From positions 1 through 11,343 of the forward strand of contig JAEXRM010000041.1 in the NCBI GenBank assembly GCA_023440865.1: a DNA stretch of 11,343 bases. Direction: 5' to 3'. The DNA comes from Bacillota bacterium (GTDB lineage Bacteria > Bacillota > Clostridia > DSM-8532). Position 1 is the first letter of the stretch, and each line of letters starts with the position of its first letter. Both the position numbers and the translations under genes were made by a program. Under the pieces are notes generated by a model that had not been told where the DNA came from, searched no databases, and saw only the letters and a list, made by a program, of their open reading frames with translations. Positions 5,802 to 11,343 of the stretch are shown here, in pieces.

Positions 5802-6631
5802 GGTGCCGCCTCCTCCCGTTGCGGCGCCCAGGGCTCATACCGCTCGAACGGATTCCACTTCAGCATCAGGATGAACGGCAGGACCAGCTTCCCCTTGAGC
5901 GTGTATGCCCGATAGCAGTCGAACTGCCTTACCGGCAGGGCGCCAAAGGCGTATTTCAGATCGTCTATGCCGTGAAGGCGCGCATTGGCCCGCCTGCTGG
6001 GAAACGCGCCGCCAAAGTCGAACATGCGGCTGTTCTCGGACTTGGCCAGCAGCAGCGACCGCCAGTACAGCAGCTTGGTCGCCAGTCCTGCAAGCTTGCG
6101 GTCCTCGGGCCCGTCGCAGTCGCGGAAGGTGGAGAACGCGTGCATGCCGTAGGTCCGGTCCTCGCACAGCCACAGGGCGACACCCGCCAGCGTTTCCCCT
6201 TGCGGCTTGCGGACATACAGGATCGCGAGCATGTCCTTCCTGGCAAGCTCGTCAAACCGCTGCCTGTCCACCCGGTCCGATCCGCGTGCCGCGGCGAAGG
6301 CGTCCTGCCTGCCGATGTATGCCTCGCGCTGGCTCTCGGTCGGATGACGCTGCAGCTCGATGCGCAGCGCTCCCTCGCGTTCGAGCTCGCCGGCGCGCTT
6401 GAGCTCCTTGCGCATGGTGCGCCGCATGTCGGCCTGCAGCGCGGCCTCCTCCCGGGTCAGGTCGACGAGGAAGGACCAGCTGATGATGCGGTGGATGCCG
6501 GTGATCGCCGCCTCCCGGATGAAGATGAACAGGACGATGTCGGCGTCCGGATGATAGTCCTCCGTTCCGTCCGCGTAAAACGCCGTCTCCATTTTCAATC
6601 CGAAGCGCTTCCGCTTGCGCATGACGACCAT
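5798..6631 (-). CDS. FemAB/GNAT-like acyltransferase, paralogue 1
   Basis: The 277-aa protein resembles the FemAB-related GNAT-fold group, whose characterised relatives (FemX, FemA/B) add amino acids from aminoacyl-tRNA to a peptide. In the C-terminal half, TKLLYWRSLLLAK (185-197) is followed by MFDFGG (203-208), GIDDLKYAFG (221-230) and FDCYRAYTLKGKL (237-249), the layout of this family. A charged helical part lies at 60-90. It is clearly paralogous to the next two genes from the first residues (MVVM, GLKMETAFY, DADIVLF) to KWNPFERYEP near the end. The start at 6629-6631 follows from that alignment and from AGGAGG 7 bases upstream; the frame extends 49 codons further without homology. Its stop overlaps the aat start. 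No signal peptide or membrane segment is evident. Substrate unknown. Confidence 0.8.
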   Translation of the reverse strand: MVVMRKRKRFGLKMETAFYADGTEDYHPDADIVLFIFIREAAITGIHRIISWSFLVDLTREEAALQADMRRTMRKELKRAGELEREGALRIELQRHPTESQREAYIGRQDAFAAARGSDRVDRQRFDELARKDMLAILYVRKPQGETLAGVALWLCEDRTYGMHAFSTFRDCDGPEDRKLAGLATKLLYWRSLLLAKSENSRMFDFGGAFPSRRANARLHGIDDLKYAFGALPVRQFDCYRAYTLKGKLVLPFILMLKWNPFERYEPWAPQREEAAP

Positions 6632-6740
6632 CCCCATCCCTCCTCCCGCCGACACATCCGGCACCGGAGACAGCGCTCCCGCCATCCTGCCGCCGATGCC
6701 CTCCGCCCGCATGGCGCCGACCGAAAGGCTCGCGCCCGTC

Positions 6741-7676
6741 TCACTCCGCAGCATGCTGCCGGCGGGGCACGGCAGCATTTCCCCCGGCCGCCGGCGGAGG
6801 CGACCCGGCAGGCGGATCGGAAAGCGGAACGCCGGAAGGAATGCCTGGGGAAACGGTCGGCGGTACGGCCGGCAGCACCGGCTCGTACCGGTCGAAGGGG
6901 CGCCATTTCGACAGCAGCAGCAGCGGCAGGATGAGCCGACCCTTCCAGGTGCAAGCCTTGTAGAAATCGAACTCCTTCACGGGTCTGGCACCGAACTCGT
7001 ACTTCAGCGAATCGATGCCGCGCAGGTGTCCCTGCGGATCATGGCGGGCATGGATGGCCAGGCCGAAATCGAAAACCCGGCAATGCTCCCGTTTCGCCAG
7101 CAGCACCGCCTGCCAGTACATCCGCTTTGTCGCGGTGCCCGCCCTGCGCCGTGCCGACGGCTCGGTGAACCGGCGGAACGTGGAAAACGCATGGAGCCCG
7201 TACGCCCTGTCCGCACAAATCCACAGCGAGCACCCCGCCAATATCCCCCCTTCGGGCGACAAGACATGCAGGATCGCCAGCATGTCCCTTTCCGCGAGTT
7301 CCGCCAGATGCCGCAGGTCCACCGCGTCCGCCCGCTGCCTGTGGGAGAACGCATCCTGCCGGCCTGCGTACGCCTGTATCTGCGCGTCCGTCGGATGACG
7401 CAGCACCTCGCAGCGAAGGGACGCCCCTTCCCGGAGAGCCTTGCGGAGCTCCTTGCGCAGGTGCACGTTCGTGCCCTCGAGCAGCTGTTCCTCATCGGGC
7501 GACAGATCGAGCTGAATCGACCAGTTCAGGCGGCGGTTCCGGACGGTCACCGCGTCCTCCGCGGCGAAGGCGAACAGGACAAGATCGGCGTCCGTCCGGT
7601 ACGGCTCCGTGCCACGTGCGAAATACACGGTTTCCATGCGGATCCCGAATCGTGTCCGCCGATGCATCACCACCAT
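6741..7676 (-). CDS. FemAB/GNAT-like acyltransferase, paralogue 2 with proline-rich tail
   Basis: The 311-aa protein is the closest relative of paralogue 1. Shared blocks include MVVMHRRTRFGIRMETVYF (1-19), RHPTDAQIQAYAGRQDAF (93-110), the pair ERDMLAILHV (129-138) and YGLHAFSTFR (159-168), ATKRMYWQAVLLAK (182-195), GIDSLKYEFGA (220-230) and KWRPFDRYEP (257-266). After that, about 45 residues rich in Pro, Gly, Ser and Ala form a tail the other two copies lack. The start at 7674-7676 has GGAGG 7 bases upstream. It lies 109 bases upstream of paralogue 1 on the same strand, giving the order paralogue 2, paralogue 1, aat. No helix or signal peptide is seen. I infer an acyl or aminoacyl transfer role; the acceptor is unknown. 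Confidence 0.8.
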   Translation of the reverse strand: MVVMHRRTRFGIRMETVYFARGTEPYRTDADLVLFAFAAEDAVTVRNRRLNWSIQLDLSPDEEQLLEGTNVHLRKELRKALREGASLRCEVLRHPTDAQIQAYAGRQDAFSHRQRADAVDLRHLAELAERDMLAILHVLSPEGGILAGCSLWICADRAYGLHAFSTFRRFTEPSARRRAGTATKRMYWQAVLLAKREHCRVFDFGLAIHARHDPQGHLRGIDSLKYEFGARPVKEFDFYKACTWKGRLILPLLLLSKWRPFDRYEPVLPAVPPTVSPGIPSGVPLSDPPAGSPPPAAGGNAAVPRRQHAAE

Positions 7677-7718
7677 GCCGCATCCTCCATGTGCCGGTGT
7701 CGGGACGGGGAAAAAAGG

Positions 7719-7727
7719 GGTATATCA
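7719..7727. promoter_or_regulatory. Shared A/T island, possible divergent -10 elements
   Basis: GGTATATCA is the only A/T-rich step in the 90-base divergent spacer besides an A6 run at 7711-7716. On the plus strand it offers TATATC (7721-7726). On the minus strand it offers TATACC preceded by TG at extended -10 spacing (7719-7724). It sits about 41-43 bases from both start codons. No convincing -35 is seen on either side, so overlapping divergent promoters are plausible but unproven. Confidence 0.35.
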
Positions 7728-7738
7728 TGGGCGTAACG

Positions 7739-7756
7739 CATGCGGGGCATGCGGGG
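7739..7756 (+). repeat. 9-bp tandem duplication upstream of paralogue 3
   Basis: CATGCGGGG occurs twice in tandem (7739-7747 and 7748-7756). The second copy runs into the GGGGAG that serves as ribosome binding site for the ATG at 7767, while each copy also contains an ATG in another context. Copy-number change here would shift material just ahead of the start site. Confidence 0.6.
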
Positions 7757-7766
7757 AGACTGGGGC

Positions 7767-8552
7767 ATGCTGGTCATGAATCAACGGACCGTCCACGGCC
7801 TGCGGATGGAAACCGTCTACTACCTCGAGGATTACCGGACCTATCGCACGGATGCCGACATCGTCCTGTTCTACTGCTGCGGGAACATGCCGGACACGCA
7901 CCGCCACGGCGTGCGGACGACAACCCTGCTGCTGTCCCTCGAAGCCTCCGAGACCGCCCTGCTGGCCAGCATGCGCAAATCGCTGCGGCAGGATATCGCC
8001 CGCTCGCTTGCGGATCCCGCGTTTGCGGTGGCATGCAGCAACCATCCCTCGTGCGGCGAGGTGGACCATTTCGTGGAGGAGTTCAACCGGTTTGCCGCGG
8101 CCAAAGGCATCATGCCGACGGATCCCGGTTTCCTGCACGCGCTGCGCGACCGGCAGGCGCTTGCCCTTCTGTTCGTGCGGGACGCATCCGGCAAGGCGCT
8201 CTGCGGCGAAGCCGACATCGTCACGCCCGCCCGCGCCTACGGGGCCGTGGCCTTCTCGCACTTCCGCGATTATGCCGGCCAGGCGGACCGGAACAGGATC
8301 GCGCGGGCCAACAAGCTGCTGTACTGGGAGGCCATCCGCAACGCCAAGCGGCGGGGCTGCCGGCTGTATGACATGGGCGGGCTGGCCAATGGGGAGCAGG
8401 GCGCCGACAAGGACGGCATCGACAATTTCAAGCGGGCCTTCGGTGGCCGGATCGCCACGGAATACGACTTCTACCACGCACGCACCTGGAAGGGCCGTCT
8501 CGCGCTGCCCCTGCTGCGGTGGATGAAGCGCGACATGGCTACCTGGGCTTGA
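7767..8552 (+). CDS. FemAB/GNAT-like acyltransferase, paralogue 3
   Basis: The 261-aa protein is a more distant paralogue of the two divergent genes. It shares MLVM at the start, GLRMETVYY (11-19), RTDADIVLF (27-35), the YGAVAFSHFRD block (158-168), ANKLLYWEAIRNAKRRGCRLYDMGG (181-205) and GIDNFKRAFGG (217-227), followed by YDFYHARTWKGRL. Its C-terminal motif is the most canonical of the three for FemAB-type proteins (GG, a gap, then GID-FKR-FGG). The ATG at 7767 is preferred because MLVM aligns with MVVM of the paralogues and GGGGAG lies 8 bases upstream; an in-frame ATG at 7740 has no SD. The 3' end overlaps the epimerase gene tail to tail by 14 bases. Function inferred only. Confidence 0.8.
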   Translation: MLVMNQRTVHGLRMETVYYLEDYRTYRTDADIVLFYCCGNMPDTHRHGVRTTTLLLSLEASETALLASMRKSLRQDIARSLADPAFAVACSNHPSCGEVDHFVEEFNRFAAAKGIMPTDPGFLHALRDRQALALLFVRDASGKALCGEADIVTPARAYGAVAFSHFRDYAGQADRNRIARANKLLYWEAIRNAKRRGCRLYDMGGLANGEQGADKDGIDNFKRAFGGRIATEYDFYHARTWKGRLALPLLRWMKRDMATWA

Positions 8553-9549
8553 GCGCCTCCTGTTCCAGCCAGCGGATGAACCGTCCCAGCCCCTCGTCGA
8601 AATCCGTTTTCGGGTCATACCCCAGCAGCGCCCGTGCCTTGCCGATATCGGCATACGTCCGCACCACATCCCCGGGCTGCTCCGGCAAGCGCAGGATTTC
8701 CGCCTTGATCCCCAGGTGCCGCTCAAGGCCGGCGATCATCCCGTTGACCGACACGGTCCGCGATTCGCCCAGGTTGAACACCTCATACCCGCCTTTCCCC
8801 TCCAGGCACCACGCCAGCGCTTTCACGACCCCCTCCACCAGGTCGTCGACATAGGTGTAGTCGCGTTCCGACGTGCCGTCGCCGAACACGGGCACCGGCG
8901 CGCCGGCGCGCATCAGCTCCGCGAACTTCCGGATGGCCAGGTCGGGCCGCTGGCGGGGGCCGTATACGGTGAAGAAGCGCAGGCAGGCGATGCTCATCCC
9001 ATACAGATGATGGTAGGTGTGGCACAGCAGCTCCCCGCTCTTCTTCGTGGCCGCATAGGGGGAAACCGGATGATCCACCGGATCGTCCTCATGGAAGGGC
9101 ACCTTCCCATTGTTCCCGTAGATCGACGACGAGGAGGCGAAGACAAGGGCGCGCACCGCATGCCCCCGCATGGCCTCGAGGATCCGCAGGGTGCCGATGA
9201 CGTTGACATCGCAATAGGTTTCCGGATCGACAATGGAGGGCCGGACACCGGCGCAGGCCGCGAGATGGATCACCGCCCGGAAACGGTGGGCGGAAAACAG
9301 CGCATCCAGCAGTGCGCGGTCGCGGATGTCCCCCTTGACCACGGTATAGGCGGAAGCGTCCCCCAACCGGGTCGCGGTTTCCGAAACCGTCGCCGCGTTG
9401 TCCTCCTTCAGATGCGGATCGTAGAACGTGTTGAAGCTGTCGAGGCAGACAATGCGGTAGCCCGCACCCAGCAGCCGTTCGGACAGGTGCGATCCGATGA
9501 AGCCCGCACCGCCGGTCACCAGCAGGGCATCCTGCCGCGCCCGTCTCAT
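8539..9549 (-). CDS. NAD-dependent nucleotide-sugar epimerase, probable UDP-glucuronate 4-epimerase
   Basis: The 336-aa extended-SDR enzyme has the NAD loop TGGAGFIG (12-19), SSSSIYG (139-145), the catalytic SPYAATK (Tyr165, Lys169), RFFTVYGPRQRPD after the active site and GDGTSERDYTYVDD further on. DSFNTFYDPHLKE near residue 37-49 resembles the UDP-glucuronate/nucleotide-sugar epimerase branch. Its ATG overlaps the stop of ugd (ATGA), so it would act on that enzyme's product, turning UDP-glucuronate into UDP-galacturonate. That specificity is inferred from context; UDP-glucose or UDP-GlcNAc 4-epimerase remain possible. AAGGGG lies about 7 bases before the start at 9547-9549. The 3' end overlaps the opposing FemAB-like gene. 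Confidence 0.9.
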   Translation of the reverse strand: MRRARQDALLVTGGAGFIGSHLSERLLGAGYRIVCLDSFNTFYDPHLKEDNAATVSETATRLGDASAYTVVKGDIRDRALLDALFSAHRFRAVIHLAACAGVRPSIVDPETYCDVNVIGTLRILEAMRGHAVRALVFASSSSIYGNNGKVPFHEDDPVDHPVSPYAATKKSGELLCHTYHHLYGMSIACLRFFTVYGPRQRPDLAIRKFAELMRAGAPVPVFGDGTSERDYTYVDDLVEGVVKALAWCLEGKGGYEVFNLGESRTVSVNGMIAGLERHLGIKAEILRLPEQPGDVVRTYADIGKARALLGYDPKTDFDEGLGRFIRWLEQEALKPR

Positions 9550-10868
9550 CGTCCCACCCCTTCGTAGGTGAATCCGGCCCGTTCCGCTTCCGTCCGCGTG
9601 TAGACATTGCGGAAGTCGAAAAACCAGCTTGCCTTCATCGATGCCCGGATCCGGGCCAGGTCCAGCCTGCGGAACTGGTTCCACTCGGTCATCAGCAGCA
9701 GGGCGTCTGCTCCGGCCAGGGCCTCGTACTCGTCGGCACAGAAGGTGATGGCGCCGCCAAGGTCGCGAAACCGCCAACCGCCCTCCTTCTCCTGCTTGGG
9801 ATCGAACACCCGCAGCATGGCCCCCTGTCGTGCCAGTGCCGGCAGGATGGTCAGGGAAGGCGCCTCCCGCATGTCGTCCGTGTTGGGCTTGAAGGTCAGG
9901 CCGAGCACGCCGAGTGTCCGGCCCTGCAACGACCCCATGGCACGCACGACCTTGTCCGCCATCCGCAGCATCTGCCGTCCGTTCGCGTCGATGGCGGCCT
10001 CCACGACACGCACCGGTGTTCCGTACTGCCGGGCGGTGTGCGCGAGCGCCCGGGTGTCCTTGGGGAAGCAGCTCCCGCCGTATCCCGGGCCGGGATGAAG
10101 GAACTTCGATCCGATCCTGCCGTCCCGGCCCATTGCCAGCGAAACCTGCTGCACGTCGGCGCCGACCTGCTCGCAGAGATTCGCGATTTCGTTGATGTAG
10201 GTGATCTTCACCGCAAGAAAGGCGTTGGCCGCATACTTGATCAGCTCGGCCGTCTCGAGGTTGGTGATGACGAACGGGGTTTCATTGAGGAACAGCACCC
10301 GGTACACCTCCCGCATGAGGGCTTCGGCACGCGGGCTTTCCACACCGAGCACCACGCGGTCGGGGTGGGTGAAGTCCTGGATGGCCGAGCCCTCCCGCAG
10401 GAATTCCGGGTTGGAGACCACATCGAAGGGGATGTCCACGCCCCGTTCCTCCAGGGCGCGGGCGATCTCGTCGCGCACCCGCCGGCCTGTCCCGACCGGC
10501 ACGGTGGATTTGTCCACGATGACCTTGTAGCCGTTCATGCAGCGGCCGATGGAACGGGCCGCCGCAAGCACGTCGCGGAGATCGGCGCCGCCATCCTCCG
10601 AGGGCGGGGTGCCGACGGCGATGAACAGCACGTCGTTGGCCGTGACGGTCGCCTCGATGTCCGTCGTGAACTGCAGTCTGCGATACCAGGCATTCCTGTC
10701 GACAAGGTCCTGCAGGCCCGGCTCGTAGATGGGCACGATGCCCTGCCGGAGCTGGCCGATCTTCGTCTCGTCCACATCCACGCAGGTGACCGTCAGCCCG
10801 AAATCCGCAAGGCAGGTGCCGCTGACCAAACCCACATACCCGGTTCCAATGACGCCGATTGCATTCAT
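9546..10868 (-). CDS. ugd: UDP-glucose 6-dehydrogenase
   Basis: The 440-aa enzyme oxidises UDP-glucose to UDP-glucuronate with two NAD. It begins MNAIGVIGTGYVG with the GxGxxG loop at 8-13. VGTPPSEDGGADL lies at 85-97, DKSTVPVGT at 119-127 and NPEFLREGSA at 153-162. Active-site Lys211 and Asn215 sit in ELIKYAANAF, and the nucleophile Cys267 is in GPGYGGSCFPKD. GLTFKPNTDDMREAPS marks the C-terminal domain. The length is normal. The start at 10866-10868 has GGAAGGA about 6 bases upstream. The frame is open 86 codons further, but only because that stretch has almost no T on the coding strand; it encodes a His/Thr/Ala low-complexity string and is not part of the protein. It overlaps the downstream epimerase gene by 4 bases. 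Confidence 0.97.
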   Translation of the reverse strand: MNAIGVIGTGYVGLVSGTCLADFGLTVTCVDVDETKIGQLRQGIVPIYEPGLQDLVDRNAWYRRLQFTTDIEATVTANDVLFIAVGTPPSEDGGADLRDVLAAARSIGRCMNGYKVIVDKSTVPVGTGRRVRDEIARALEERGVDIPFDVVSNPEFLREGSAIQDFTHPDRVVLGVESPRAEALMREVYRVLFLNETPFVITNLETAELIKYAANAFLAVKITYINEIANLCEQVGADVQQVSLAMGRDGRIGSKFLHPGPGYGGSCFPKDTRALAHTARQYGTPVRVVEAAIDANGRQMLRMADKVVRAMGSLQGRTLGVLGLTFKPNTDDMREAPSLTILPALARQGAMLRVFDPKQEKEGGWRFRDLGGAITFCADEYEALAGADALLLMTEWNQFRRLDLARIRASMKASWFFDFRNVYTRTEAERAGFTYEGVGR

Positions 10869-11170
10869 GGCGTGTCCTTCCGTCGACTCCGCGATTTCGC
10901 TTCGTCCCATGTCTGCGTACAGGCTTGTCTTGCTGCGCTCCCGTGCCTGCGTGCACGCGCGCTGTGTTCCCGTCCCTGCGTGCATGTGTGTGTGCGTTCG
11001 TGCATGCGTGTGTGCGTGTGTGTGCGTGCGAGCCCTGCGTACCCGTCTGTCCCTGGCTGCGCGTGTCCGCGCGTTCGATCCTTCCGCCTGATTGTGTGCT
11101 CGTTTCGTCCCCTGTGCCTGTCTCATCCACCGTGTGCGCCCGACAGCGTGTGCCGCCGGATCATGTCCGC
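10869..11170. other. Non-coding, T-poor low-complexity spacer upstream of ugd
   Basis: These 302 bases separate ugd from the small gene on its right. On the ugd sense strand the stretch is built of A, C and G with hardly any T: in 10921-11100 I count 54 A and 8 T on that strand. Short words such as CACA, CACG and GGGACG recur. No convincing promoter, terminator, tRNA or conserved ORF is visible. It may be the 5' leader of ugd. Confidence 0.6.
10977..11030. repeat. Alternating pyrimidine-purine (TG/CG) tract
   Basis: Bases 10977-10997 (21 bp) and 10999-11030 (32 bp) each alternate strictly between pyrimidine and purine, made of TG, CG and TGCA steps, with only one break between them at 10998. 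Such runs are the classic sequence for left-handed Z-DNA under negative supercoiling and are also prone to slippage. They sit about 110-160 bases upstream of the ugd start. Confidence 0.75.
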
Positions 11171-11287
11171 TTACCGAAGACTGACGGCCAGTGCGTCGAA
11201 ACTCTGGAAAACGAACATGGAAATGCTCACGGCCATCAGGAAGCAGGTATAGACAATGATGTGGATCCTGTTGCTCCGCTGGATCAT
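11171..11287 (-). CDS. Small single-helix membrane protein, unknown function
   Basis: This short gene encodes 38 aa: a basic N-terminus (MIQRSNR), one strongly hydrophobic segment at about residues 8-27 and a short polar C-terminus. A purine-rich GGGGGGAGGGAG ends 4 bases before the ATG at 11285-11287, which favours this start. The same frame is open to the window edge and has another ATG at 11336-11338 (55 aa, adding a Thr/Gly/Ser-rich stretch), so it could also be the C-terminal end of a larger membrane protein that begins outside the window. It is on the same strand as ugd and upstream of the T-poor spacer. I recognise no family. Confidence 0.45.
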   Translation of the reverse strand: MIQRSNRIHIIVYTCFLMAVSISMFVFQSFDALAVSLR

Positions 11288-11343
11288 GGTGCTCCCTCCC
11301 CCCGTGCTTGTTTCGGTCATGTCCGGGACAAGGTTCATCGTAT

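Noticed and set aside
6632..6778. A 49-codon upstream extension of FemAB-like paralogue 1.
   Set aside because: It overlaps the end of paralogue 2, has no counterpart in the other paralogues, and the ATG at 6631 has AGGAGG at ideal distance.
10869..11126. An 86-codon N-terminal extension of ugd rich in His, Thr and Ala.
   Set aside because: UDP-glucose dehydrogenases start at the Rossmann fold, the ATG at 10868 has an SD, and the extension is open only because the strand lacks T.

Overview
The window is GC-rich, densely coded bacterial DNA with short intergenic gaps, Shine-Dalgarno sequences at almost every start and several 4-base ATGA stop/start overlaps. I see no phage, plasmid, IS, tRNA or rRNA signature. 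The lineage cannot be fixed from sequence alone. The complete-looking CobD of cobamide synthesis, a Firmicutes-like HxlR regulator with an ABC-2 exporter, and an Aat N-end transferase suggest an anaerobic Gram-negative-type bacterium or a high-GC member of the Clostridia/Negativicutes; this is inference.

Left part (1-4856). cobD (minus; adenosylcobinamide-phosphate synthase) is divergent from an SDR oxidoreductase (plus). The spacer of about 294 bases holds a good sigma70-type promoter for cobD, a likely promoter for the SDR gene and a pair of near-identical 11-base repeats at 20-base spacing. The SDR gene converges on an isochorismatase-family cysteine hydrolase (minus), with a hairpin between them. 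Upstream of the hydrolase on the same strand lies an HxlR-type winged-helix regulator. It is divergent from a two-gene ABC-2 exporter (ATPase and permease, ATGA overlap). An 8-base direct repeat sits on both core promoters of that divergent pair.

Middle (4857-8552). A 156-base spacer rich in short repeats carries a perfect 14-bp hairpin. Beyond it lie aat (minus) and two tandem FemAB/GNAT-like transferase genes upstream of it on the same strand, with aat translationally coupled to the nearer one. A third paralogue is divergent on the plus strand. All four proteins belong to families that use, or are structurally related to enzymes that use, aminoacyl-tRNA. This is the most unusual part of the window.

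Right part (8539-11343). An NAD-dependent nucleotide-sugar epimerase and a UDP-glucose 6-dehydrogenase (minus, ATGA overlap) would make UDP-glucuronate and probably UDP-galacturonate for a surface polysaccharide. The epimerase gene overlaps the third FemAB-like gene tail to tail by 14 bases. Upstream of ugd is a non-coding stretch of about 300 bases with extreme strand asymmetry and long alternating pyrimidine-purine runs (potential Z-DNA). A tiny one-helix membrane protein gene follows near the right edge.

Working hypothesis (inference): the region from aat to ugd could be a surface-polymer module in which uronic-acid sugars are made and then acylated or aminoacylated by the three FemAB-like enzymes. 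The cobD, SDR, hydrolase, regulator and ABC genes appear to be ordinary neighbours.
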